NCBI GenBank assembly: GCA_013397845.1
Contig: VZTG01008661.1
Span: 1,147,237-1,211,236, forward strand
Length of the DNA: 64,000 nucleotides
DNA from: Melanocharis versteri
Lineage: Eukaryota; Chordata; Aves; Passeriformes; Melanocharitidae
Direction of reading: 5' to 3'
This document shows positions 48,691-60,720 of this stretch, piece after piece; the first letter of the stretch is position 1; each line of letters starts with the position of its first letter. The notes under the pieces were generated by a model. That model was not told the origin of the DNA and made no database searches. It was given only the letters and a program-made list of their open reading frames with translations. The position numbers were made by a program, and so were the translations under genes.

Positions 48691-51600
48691 GAGAACATAT
48701 TTATTTTTTATGACAACTCCCCCGAAGTTTGTTAAACCACCTTATTAATGCTAGAGCCATGTTTCACTTGAGAGTGCTTCTTACATTTGCTAAACATGGA
48801 TATTAAACAGATGTACATATGTATATAATGAATAGCAGATATGCTGCTAAGTTTTATCAGTTTCCACTCCCTTATCATTTCTTTGCCCACTGGAAACGGG
48901 ATAGAATGGCATCTCCAGAACTGTCAGGCTGGGAAGCAAAAATAGATATATTGGCGTTTATTTTAGATTACATATGAACAGGAGTGTCTAGAGGAAAAAA
49001 GGGATTTCCCAATGAGGAGCACAAGAACATCTTTGTCTGAGGAAAAATTCTTTTCTGAACTGAACCAGAGTTCAGGCTTGAGACAGAGCATCTCCTTGCT
49101 GCTGTATTACCTGTGTCCAGCAAACAATACACACAGCACATGGCTTTGCTCTCATGGACAATTTTAATCATGACACCCTTGAAAAAAACGAGTGGTCATT
49201 TAAATATACAAAGGAAGCAAGATGGATTTTAATAAGGTAAAAGAAACCAAACCTGTTAGTTTTAGATTATTCAGATTTTGTTAGAAGAAATAACCTTTTG
49301 CATAGTACTACTGTTGTTCTATTATGGGGGGGAAAAAAAAATCTGTTCAGCAAAATTTTTCCCACTGCTAAACAAGAGTATGCTCCTGAACGGATTTTGA
49401 CAGTTGTGTGATACAAAGGACCCAGAATTTTTTTTTGCCTTTTTTCTTTTGAAGCTATTATAAAACACCTATGTTACTTTTCATCAGATTTTGAGACCAA
49501 TTTGTAGGGGATACGAGGGTTGTGGAGATCAGTGGCTCATTTCAAGCTGTCACTGTTATTTGTGGTGAGCCAGAAGCAACTGATAACAGAGTATTATCTC
49601 TTAAGAGAAAAGGAGGGGAAGAAAGGGCTTATGTTTTGTTGTTCATTTAAAATAAATTACCCCCATCAAAATGCAGCCTTGAGAATTTAATTAAGCAGCT
49701 GCCTAAATACTGGTATTTAAGGATGTGAGGCATCTCATGTCAGCCTACTAAACAAATGGTACAATAAAAATGCAAACTGCTTTGTCTGATTGAAGACTGA
49801 GCTTTTTCACTAAGTCCTCAAACCATCTGGCTCTATTTGGAGAATGTGGGATGGTAGCTACTCTAACCTTATCTAATGATAAGACTCTCACTGTCAAACG
49901 TGCACCAGAAAGGAAATATTACATTTTTAGGCTTATAAAATCTTCTTTTTTCTCTGGTGAAAGAATGTGTTTTGAAGACAATAATTTCCAGGGCCTAGGT
50001 GATAATATTTTTCAGTGACCTAAAATTTCCAGATCTTTTAATGCCAATTCATAAATAGTGAAATTTCTTCAAGAGGTCCTATTCACCCAGTTATACTTAG
50101 GGAACAAAATAATTTGAGGTTTCTCAGTAATTACCCAACCATCTCCAAACTTAAAGAGGGGTTGATCCTCAAAGCTTTCTGAATAACTGGGCCTACTTCC
50201 AAATTGGGATTTTGGTTGGTTGTGTTCTTTTTTTTCAGCTCAGATACCTGAAATTAAAAGCCATTCATGAAAAATTTGCTCTAGGAACTCAGCTTCACAG
50301 CTTTTCATAACTTTGTCCCCGCCAAAAAACTCACATCACTTCACTTCCTTATATTCTCACTCTACAGTACCAGTCTGCACTGCTTCCACTTTCATTTCCA
50401 ACTGTGTTGTCTGCACTGCCACTTCAAATCAGGACTTTTTTCCCAGCACTGCTCTTCATCTGACACCATTTCTTCATTTACTTTCCTGTCAACAGCCCAT
50501 TTTTTTCTGAAAACTGCTTAGAAGAAAATTCACACACTGTAGCACCCTTATTTCTACTTCTACAAGAAAAAAAATAAGGTAGAAAAAGCCCAAATGTGCA
50601 GTTGAACCTTGTAGAGACACCTGGGTGCAAGGAAGAAGAGCTGTGTGAGCATAACAAGCTCTGGGTGAATTGTTAGCAGTTCTCCATGGACTGCCAAGGG
50701 GGCACAAAATACAGCGTGGGTTTCACCAGCTAAGATGATTTACTCCTATTGTCTTGAATTAAGAGAGAGTTTCAGTTTGGACAGGCATCATTCTTCAAAA
50801 AACTCGGAGGAAAAATACCAGTTTTGTCTGAATCTGTCTGCATATAGAGTATCAGTGGCTACTTCAGTGTAATACCAGCAGATATGTTTATTAAAGCTGC
50901 TCACTCAGTGGTCTCTGTTAGATGATACTCCTAAGCCTAGATTTAACCTACACTCCAGGGTTCTCTGTTTCCATGACATATTCATGCCACAATTTCCTGG
51001 GAGAAATTGAGTTCGGTGCAGATGATAGATGAAAGTTCCACATGTCTGAAAAAGTAGGCATCTAACCCCAAATTTCTTGTTGAATCACAAACCAGTGTAA
51101 AAGTAAATTTAATAGCTTGGTTTTTCTATTGAATGGTATTGGCCTTTGCTGGAACTGTATTTTGACTTTTTTTCTGTTTTCCAATTCAGGCTTTTCTGAA
51201 AAGATTTCATTACTTTCTGAAGATCATTTTCTTTTACATTGCTTGATGAAGTTTGAAAGAATTTTTTCTTGAAAAGAAAGGTGTGCATCTGATGTTGACC
51301 CTTCAGATAAAATCAGAGAGGATTTGTTTGTTGATTGCAGGAGCTTAACTCTCACCAAATGCTTCCACTGAGATTTTTTTTGTTGTTTTGGTTTATTTTT
51401 TTTTCTCTTTATTGAAAGAGAGAAAATGCTGTTTACTGTATTTCTGCATTTGACTCTGATAAGGGCATGCATCTGACTTCAAAGGGGAGGATATTTCAGA
51501 CTTTTTTTTATTTGTATATAAGAAGTGGTTGCTGGAATGAAAATATTGAGGTTCAGAACCTCTGCTGTAAAAAACAAAGCGATACATCTAGTGTTATTGG

Positions 51601-53337
51601 AAATATGTACATACATGGCTATTTTTTTTTTATCTCCAATAAACACTGAAGTCATTTATATATGAGTTCATTTATATACCCCTTCCTAGGGTATAAGATT
51701 TGAGTGAAACTCCTATATTTCAGTGATGCTCCCATCCAGGTGGATTCTGGGTGCCTGCTAATGGCTGGGTGCCAGCAACTGCAAAATCTGACTTTATGTC
51801 TTTCCCATATATATTATTTCCTGATTTATAAGATGAAACCAGGTTAAATACTAGATGAGCTTATCTTACAGGTGCATAAATACAAAAGCTCTGCTCCAAG
51901 AATACATACCGGCTGTAGCATGCATTAGTTTCTTGGGCAAAAGTGAGGGGAAGAAAACACAACCGTTTCCTAGGGTATATATGTGCATATTCCACAGCAA
52001 AATAACTATGCTATAAGCAGCAGAAGACACATTTCTGAAAGCTAAAAGTATTACAAAGAAAATGAATATTGAGCAGCCTTATCCTAAATCACCACCTTAT
52101 GCACCAGTTCAGTAACAGCAGTCATATTCCACGAACTACATCTGTGAACAAGTTTTAGGTGTAAAGCAAAATCCAGCTTTTGCGATTGGATTTCAAAGAA
52201 TTGTCCCCAAATGCAAAACCTTCAAAACATCCATATCTAATACTGGCACCTAAGAGAACTGGTTTGAGAACTTATTTACCTGAACCTGGTATGTGGTGTT
52301 GACAAATTCATATTGAAGTGCTGTGGGGATTTTTGATCAGGAGACCTGACTTTTATTTGGCTCTTAAAACAACCAATAAGATTTGTAACTGTTGTCTAAA
52401 CACCTTAAGAGGGATTCAGTTTTGAACAGCAAAAGAAATGTGTACCTCTTTTCAAGATGAATATAAATGATTACCATTTCTGAAACAGCCTTCAGTTTTT
52501 GTTCTGTGGACTATAAGTGCTTCTCTAACTGGAAAATTACACGCAGAATACAGCAAAGTGTGGGGGTTTTACCTTTTTTCAATTTTTTTTGCCAAGGGGT
52601 TTAAAACTGATCTTGCATTAGTATGTTAAATGCATTCACTTCTAGAAGACATGACAGCCTGAAGTGAAAAAAGAATTTAAAGGTGAAAGGGTTATCATCT
52701 GAAGAAAATTATCCTGACACCAGTCTCCTGCAATCATGAGCAGATTGAATTATGTGATTTTAAATGAGATCTCTTTGGTTACTTTTCCATGCTAAACCAG
52801 GAAAAAAAAAAAAACAAAACTAAAAAAGAATTTATGAAGAGAATTACTGTTTTGCATTTGTCCCTAACATATACAAAAGAATAAAATTCCCTGCATTGAA
52901 AGAGAACGGTTTTTTTATAAAAGCCTTTTGATTTTTCCTGAAAAGAAAGGCCTCTAGCACATTTTGTTTCTAATTCTAACATGCCTGTGCATGTATGAGT
53001 TAGTGTATATGTAGCTATCACTAAGTGCCAGACACATATATTTTCCATTTCTGCATGGAAAATACAGATATCCACATACACAGAAAAGCAATAGTTAAGC
53101 AATCTGCCTTGAAGTCTTTTGAACTACATACACTTTAAGTAGAATTCACCAAGGTTAGGCCGACATTTTTAACCTGCACATTTTTAAACAGTAGTAGATC
53201 TCAGTTTTATTAGATGTATTTTGCAAGTGCAATGTTGCTGCCATTATGCAATAAGTATTGGTTTTGTCTGTCAGCTTTAAAACATATTTCAGAAGATTTT
53301 CTTGCTGTTACAGATAAACATTAAAAAGAAGAAGAAC
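48691..53337. other. Noncoding DNA, no gene seen
   Basis: The sequence is AT-rich with T-run-rich patches (51,370-51,415, 51,500-51,515) and an acceptor-like T tract at about 50,229-50,239. No gene or transposon was recognised. The interval 49,655-49,790 (tttaattaagcagctgcc etc.) has an enhancer-like texture, but the evidence is too thin for its own call. Confidence 0.6.
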
Positions 53338-53383
53338 AAAAAAAAAAAACACAAACCAAAGAAAATTTCCTCTCTCTCTCTCT
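53338..53383 (+). repeat. Poly-A run followed by (CT)7
   Basis: A run of 12 A (53,338-53,349), an A-rich link and about seven CT units (53,370-53,383) end in TTCAG. The CT tract plus CAG resembles a splice acceptor, but no open exon follows. Confidence 0.75.
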
Positions 53384-56300
53384 TCAGCGTAGCTGCATTC
53401 AGCTGGGCATTCCTAGCAGTTTTGTAGACTGCCCATGCTACCACAGGCAAAGACGTTCTTCTGTGGCTTAATTTCTTCTTCCATATGAAGAAGGATTAAA
53501 ATAGAATTATTAGTGGAATGCAATGTCCATGAGCAAACTGAGAGTGGCAGGGATTGAGCAAGGGCACTGAACAAATAAGTTTTCCCTTTCCATACTGGCA
53601 GATCCCAAGCTCCAGGCTAAGTGGGAGCAGAAACTCTGTAAACCCCCAGGAGTAATTTGAACTTCACAATTGCCCATGCTATGCCTTGGATCTGCTTTAT
53701 AAAGTCTCACCACACAGAAGAAGATTAGGAAAAGGAAGGAGGACAGCAGGATACCTGACTCCACAACCAGGATTAATGGATGCAAGCCCTAAGTGCCCCT
53801 GACAGGTAAAGAATAACGTCTCCACTTGTAGTGATGTGTCTTTAATAAAACTGAAAATCTCAGCCTTAGTGTGGGCTCAGATCTGATCATTTCACCTCCC
53901 TGAATAACACCCATCCCTTTCTCTAGACCTCAGACAATGTCATATATTGACCTCATCCCTCCTACTCCAACTTCCTACCCTTCAAAACAAAGCAGTGCCT
54001 TCAAGCCACCCACAGGCAATGGACCCTTGCAATGCAAGGCCTGGGTTAGAAATCCAGCCTCAATTTAGTGTTGCATTTTCTGTTCAAACCAGAGAAAATG
54101 TCAGAAAGAAATAAAGACAAGCCAGATCCTCAGCAGTTGGCTAACTCTAAGCTTATTTCTATTGCACAGAAGCCAACCAAACCAGCAACAGGGTAGTGCC
54201 AAAGAGCATCAGAACACCCTGCCAAAGAACAAGCCTAGCTGCTGCTACTGGAAAACCCCAGACAAACGCCTGGCAAAGAGCTGGCCCCAGACTAACACAT
54301 TGTTATTGTGGGGGAAGGAATGACGACACAATTTCCTGCACAATATTTATACACTTGTGCCCTGGAGCTTGGTCTTCTCCCTTCAGTGGATATAAGAAGC
54401 AAACCAACTGCAGGAAAGGCCCTTCCGTTGCCTAAGGTGCTGCTGTGACCATCTGTCCTTTTTTTTTTCTGGCTATTTTATAGTTAGTTCCTTGATTCTC
54501 ATAGTGATCTTAAACAAATGAGAGGATGTCATCATCACACAGAGTTTGCTATCAACAAGGGCAAAGCAATCAGCAGCTAAGGAAGAAATAAAAGCATCAG
54601 AAAGGTGATATGAGGTGTCAGAGTAGATAGAAACAGTACTGAAAATGAAGACTGGATTTCCAGACTCCCTCCTACATGGACTTCATCTTTCCTACTCAGC
54701 TCATTCCCATCCAGACAGATTGTGACGTTTATATTGCTGTGTAATTACAGCAAAAGCCGGACTTTCACTGCACTGGCACATGAAGGCTCCTTGCCTTATG
54801 GATGTCTTTTGGGATAAAGGCATATATAGCCTGTACAATTTATGTCAAACACATAATTCTGATGTCATTTCATATATACACTTGCTACAAGGTCACCAAA
54901 GCATATTTCTCCCAGGGCATTTCCTCATTTTCTTTCAATCAGTGTTACTGTTCCTGGACTAGGGTGGGGACTTAAGGGGTGAAGAATATTTAGATTATTG
55001 TGAATAAACTAAGAGATTTTGCATTATAAAGAAGAACTTGTAAAACTCTGAGAGAACAAGAAAGATTTATTAACATGATAAGCACAGAGATATGTTTTTA
55101 TAAAGGATTTTGTGATTATGCTTAAAACTTTATGGGTGCTTCCTCAAATGTGTAACAAACCTCTTGTTGCAGGTAAAACTTTAATTAAACAGCAGCTCTT
55201 CAGATTTTCTGAGTACTAAAGTCATATTGGTGCTTATTTTTTCTAATTCATAGAATTCAGGGAATGATAACTGAGCTTTAAGATCCCTGTATGCTAAATT
55301 CTCTGCATTGATATACTAGGAGACAGTTCAGCTCAGAAAAATTTACGAATCAAATAGACAAAAGAAGTAAAAGGCCGCAAAAGTGAAAGATGCAGTAAGT
55401 TATTTTCATAAGTGATCTATCAAGATGGCGGGAGAGACTGGCCATTTTTATATTTCAATCTCTGATTAAACCACACTGTCTAGTAAAGAAGCAGACATCA
55501 TTTTCAATCTAGAAAAATAGTTTATACAAGGTTAAGTAGTTAATGATCTATTGAGGTAACAAGGTAAAGCAAATGGGAAAAAGTGCAATTTGCACTACTG
55601 GCATAGGAGAACACTTCTTCAGGTTTGTGGTAACAGAAGAGCATGAAGCAGCCAAATTATATTCAGTTTGGCAGGACCAGACTATTAGAAGAAAAAAGCA
55701 TTTTGTCCCTTTAAAAAGTTTAACTGTTTCTACTACAGACCTGTCAAAGTGACATGCATTAGCTGTCAACTTCTTACCCCAGTTTTATACAAGCTGATGT
55801 GTACGCAGGTAATGTGATGGCTGAATACCAACACTGGTACTTTTAAAGCAGACAGCTGTTGCACTCAGCTCTTGCTTAAAGTGCATGAAAATTGGTGTTA
55901 TGCTGTGAGCAAATGACAGCAGAGCAGAGGCCAAGAGAATGCTCTTGAATGAGGTGGAAATGTTATGTTTTCTTAGTGTTAGCCATGAATTTTGTCCTAG
56001 TGCCAGAGTGGTTTCTATGCAGGCTTCTTGCAGAGTGAAACAGAAATGATGGCTCTACTGCAGCTTTTCCTCGGTCTGTGGCAATTTATCAGCACGATAC
56101 CAATCTCTGAAATGTCTAGCTGTTGTTCTTCTCTGAAAACACAATGCAGCTAAGATAAACAGTGGTGCTTTACAGAGAAAAGACAGAAAGATAAACACAG
56201 GTTCTAAAATGGCAAGCACTTTTCTTCCTTTTTGAAAAACTTGTTGCTAGAAATGGAAGTTCATGGGCAGGAGAAGGAAATAGAGATGATGCCATTTCTC

Positions 56301-58143
56301 TGGGTTGGAACAACAGAGGACTTCAGTTTTATCTCCTACAGGAAGAGAGCTGCTTTTTCAAAAGTCCAGCATAAATGAGAACATCTATAAAATAAAATAT
56401 ATCTCTGTGAAGAATGTCAGAGACTATTCTGCAAAATTTATTTTTAAAAATAGTTATTTTTTAAATAAATAGCCCCCAGGTGAAGAGGAGTTATTCCTTC
56501 AGCGAGGACTGAAAGGTTTAGAATACATAAGAATGAACCATTTCTGCACGAATTAAAAAGGAAGAAAAAAAAAAGATAACAGAAATTTAAATATTTACCA
56601 GCTGAACCAACAGTAACGTAAGAAACATATAAACACCTCTCAAAAAACCAAAATATGTACCACAGGACAGCAGCCATTTGCCTTTGCAACATGTGAGATT
56701 CTAGCACTAACTCCCCTCTGCAGAATGTTGCACTAACAGGTTTCCTTTAAAACCTACTGGGAGTAAAAGGACTCTTTAAAATGCACTAATTTTTCAAGGT
56801 CAAAACTGAAACTGTAGTCCATCCTGTGCCATTTTAGAAAGAAGAACTGATGGGCAGGGCCTTTCTTGCTTTATGCGTCTCCCCACCCTGGGAAGGAAAT
56901 TCAGTTGTGCCATGATCTGACTTAAATGATTGAAGTTTTGTGTGATGATCTCCCTTAAAATTATTTTCAACATGTTTGGCCTATTGCATTCTGTAATTTA
57001 CTTGAATTATGCCAGACAATTTTTCCAATTATTATATTTCATGATGTAATCTTTGACAGCAACATCCATTACTCAGCATGTTGAAGACTTCTATTTATCT
57101 ATTCAATTTCTACTCCCCGGGTGAAATAGATAAGTTAATTACAACTTAGTAAAATCACCAGGAAAAGATTGGATCCACTGGAATGAAAATCTGCAAGTTT
57201 TACAGTCAGTAACTAAAAACTTATGCAATTTTCTTTGTACCACAGAAAATAATTATAAAAAGTAGAAATAAAATAATTGTGGATTTAGGTGTTCTTTATT
57301 AACTGCTTTTGTTTCTCTCATTAAGTTAATTGGGATTTCCATTCCAGAAAAACTGTTTACCAGCAACCCCCACTTCACTTATTAACTGTACAGTATCAAA
57401 GATACATGATTCAGAATGATGTTTATTGACTAGTTCTCTTACAAAAATGTTTCTTTTAGATTTTGAGGGGAGACTTTACTCACAGGTTACTGCAACTTCT
57501 GTCTCCACTACAATCTGTGCTGCTACAAAAGATTTTGAATATTCTTATAATCTAGAATAAATTTAGATTTTTTTTTTCTGCTGTCAATAAAACCATCTTT
57601 TCATCTGCAATGAAAGGTAAAATTTTGGGAAAACTTTATAGAATTAGCATAAAGAAAAGTTCATGGTTTTTTGACAAAGAAATATTGAAAGTCCATATAT
57701 TCAGAAGAGCAATGGAAAATTTTATATATATTCATACAAAGTTTGTTTAGAAAATTCACAAAATTAATTTTCCATATATAAAGTTGCAGTTTCTGGTACT
57801 CTTGAGAAATCATCAAGAATAAGATTGTCTACTCAAGTCTGGGGGGTAGAACAACACCCAGAAAAATGGATAAAATCCAGCTCAGGAATGATTCCTTTGA
57901 AACAAAATCCGTGGTGTAGAAATGAATAACTACTAGAGCATACAGCTGCCAACTCTGGAATTTAGCATTCCACATTTCACTTAACCATAAAAAATGAAGA
58001 GGACCCATGTTCAAAGGCAAATGTAGTAAAACATTAAATTAATTTTATAGTGTGCATATTATAGGTCAAGCATGTCTTAAAGTTCTCAAGGCAAACTACA
58101 ACGTTTCTGAAAAATATTTACCATGGAATAATGTAAGTAAAAC
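53384..58143. other. Noncoding DNA, no gene seen
   Basis: No gene or transposon was identified. The word caagatggcgg at 55,421-55,431 matches the YY1 core. The interval 57,000-57,150 is rich in aattat/taatta words. The segment 57,001-58,380 contains only about three CpG, the contrast used in judging the tract at 59,341-60,720. Confidence 0.6.
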
Positions 58144-58166
58144 ATAATAATAATAATAATAATAAT
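58144..58166 (+). repeat. (AAT)n trinucleotide microsatellite
   Basis: Seven ATA/AAT units in perfect succession make a short trinucleotide microsatellite. Confidence 0.9.
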
Positions 58167-59340
58167 GAAAGACATTGCTATTGTGTATCTCTTCTGCCTC
58201 CTCATTATACTTTTAATAAAACAGATGGTATCTTTGAGCATATATTAAAATCTTCTCTTGCTCTTTCTGGGCTTAGTTCTGATGATTTAAAATGTTACCC
58301 ACAGTAAGGACTCATTCAGTTCCATTATACTTTCTTTGAGATAGACTTGTTTTCAACAACAGCTTTCCCTGTACACCATGTCATCATATTTTGCTTTCAA
58401 GTATTCTTCTTTTTTTTCTTTTAAAACCCAGAACATTTGAATATTCCCATTTCCCAAACTCTAATGGAAGGATCTTCAGCTATGTTACAGGAAAATGGGT
58501 CCCTTAACTCAAAGAAGCCAGAGCTGCAACACCAGCAAATACTGGTCACTATTTCAAGAAGGAAAAAGTATATATGCTTTTGTGAGACTAATGGTATGAG
58601 CATAAATATAATAATTTTTAAAGTTGCCACCATTCCTGAATAACATTCCTGTTCAAAAGAACTGGAAGCATCCATTTTGCTTATGAGTGTCTTCAGCTGG
58701 CTTCCTTTCTTATTGTAATATTAAGAAAACAAAACTCCTGTCATAAAAGATACCAGCATTTATTTATATTTTATATGACATAAGTTTTTAGAGGTACTGG
58801 AATATCAGACATACCCAAAAACCTGATACGTGGAGTAATACTAACCTGATAAGCTATGCATGCAGATGCCCTTGTTACTATCCTTTTTTTCTCCCCGAAA
58901 TTTCATTCTTTATAGACTTTTCATTATTACCTATGGATCATAGCTGCCAGTAGGAAGAGGATTACATTTTATACCTAATCAAATACTCTTAAATAATCCA
59001 AATTAGTTCATAAGGCTGAAGCATAAAGTTAGGCCCAAAAAAAGTTTAGGGAATTGTTTGGTTCTGTTGCGGGGCAGGTACAAATCTGAATCCTGAGACA
59101 CCTGAGATTTTCATTGAGAAAAAAAGTGGGAGTTAAAACATGGGGAGAGCTACCATTTGTAGTCTGCAGTACCTTTCTGTGGTGAAGAAATTATAAATCA
59201 ATCAACAGCAAATTCTAAGCACTGCTGACAGCAAGGACAGTGATAATGGATGGAAAGGAAAAAGGAAGAGGGAGAATGAGAGAAAGAGGATAGAACAAGT
59301 GAAAGAGGTCATGCAGCCAAGGGACCGGTTTAAAGTCAGT
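58167..59340. other. Noncoding DNA with polypurine stretch
   Basis: No gene was seen. From about 59,248 to 59,307 the plus strand is almost entirely purine (ggaaaggaaaaaggaagagg and similar), a low-complexity tract at the edge of the CpG-retaining region that follows. Confidence 0.6.
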
Positions 59341-60720
59341 CAGTATGTTTTAAAGTATTCTCCTGGGTCCCACATGATTCGTCCATGTAGACTTCAGTAT
59401 CTCTCAGATCTTCTTCACTAAATTTTTACATCGCCATGAAGAGAGCTCTCCTAAGCTATAGCCAGATTAATGAGTAAAAAGGCCAAGTCCGCGACACAGA
59501 TCTGTAATAGAAATCAAGAGAACTAAGTAGCTGCTAGGAACTTGAAGCCTGGTTCTATCATCGCTTAGTAGGTGGGATTTGGATAACAATCGTTGGAACA
59601 CAACAAGATTTCAGTAGGGCTCAGAATTTATGAGACTCCCCACTTACGCCTAATTGAAAGATAGTGAAAGTTAGCCTGGATTCCAAGATCTGCGATAGTA
59701 ATCATGCAAAACTCAGTGGGTTTGGAACTTGTGAGTGACACAGACATTTTCTTCATGCAAACTAACATTTCATAATTATTTATCATCTCAGAAAGAGATC
59801 ACAGCACTAAGATTGCGTTATATGCATTCAGACCTATTTGTATTGATGATTCTTCACCTTTACTTAGCCCTTGGTGCAACAACATAGAAGGAATGAATTC
59901 ATGCATCACATTCACTCGAATTTTGTTTTATTTTTTTTTAGTTAGACATGCCACCAAAAGCTGATGTAAAGATCTTAAGATTGACAGAGCGTGCTTTATC
60001 ATGTTATCGCTCAAGCAAGTCATCACTCGAACAGAGGCATCGTGAATGAACCATAACATCAAGTACATTCTCCAAAAGAATGAACAATACGCTGCAATAA
60101 CACAGCACAAATGTCACTGGTAGAAATAGAGTATGGAAACAAAATAAACTTTCATGCGTCAAGGCATAGATCAACAAAGGCTTTACACTCAGACTAGAAG
60201 CTACAAGGATTAAAACTTGTCATTCAGTGAGTGTGCACCGCTCTGTGCAATGGGATCGCTGAGTTCCTACTGAAGGACTACGCTTCTGTAGTAACAATCA
60301 CCACAAAAATCAACATGGGATAGTTGCAGCACTTGATATTTTTAATGAGGGTATAAAGAAACCTTTCTCTGTATGTGGGAAAACTCAAAGAGTGATTTCT
60401 TACATTGCTTTACGAATATCGACCATTACAAAGTGCCTCCAGCAGTACTCTCAAGTTCAAATTCCCAACTTTCTACACAAGCTACGTTCACGCTAGCAAG
60501 GTTTGATGGTAGCATATCATTTAGGTTAGAGTTGAGGATGCAATAACCCCTTTATTCACACTTCAGGATCTTGGTTTTCAACTAGCTCTGGTTTAATACT
60601 GTGAATTTCAACCCATTATCACTTGCTGCGGGTTAGGTCCAATGCCAAAAAACACCTTTTGGTTTATGTTGACCCAAAAATATTGATTTCCTGTGATTCA
60701 AGACCACTCCACGATGCAAT
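59341..60720. other. AT-rich tract with retained CpG, origin unknown
   Basis: I count about 25 CpG dinucleotides in 1,380 bases of AT-rich DNA, against about three in a similar length at 57,001-58,380. This is not a classical CpG island because G+C stays low. Stops interrupt every frame. Moderately long open stretches exist, for example a plus-strand one from about 60,318 to 60,496 and a minus-strand 60-codon frame at 59,928-60,110, but no domain is recognisable. A recent insertion of unrecognised origin, a germline-unmethylated regulatory region, or a locally different mutation history could each explain it. Confidence 0.35.
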
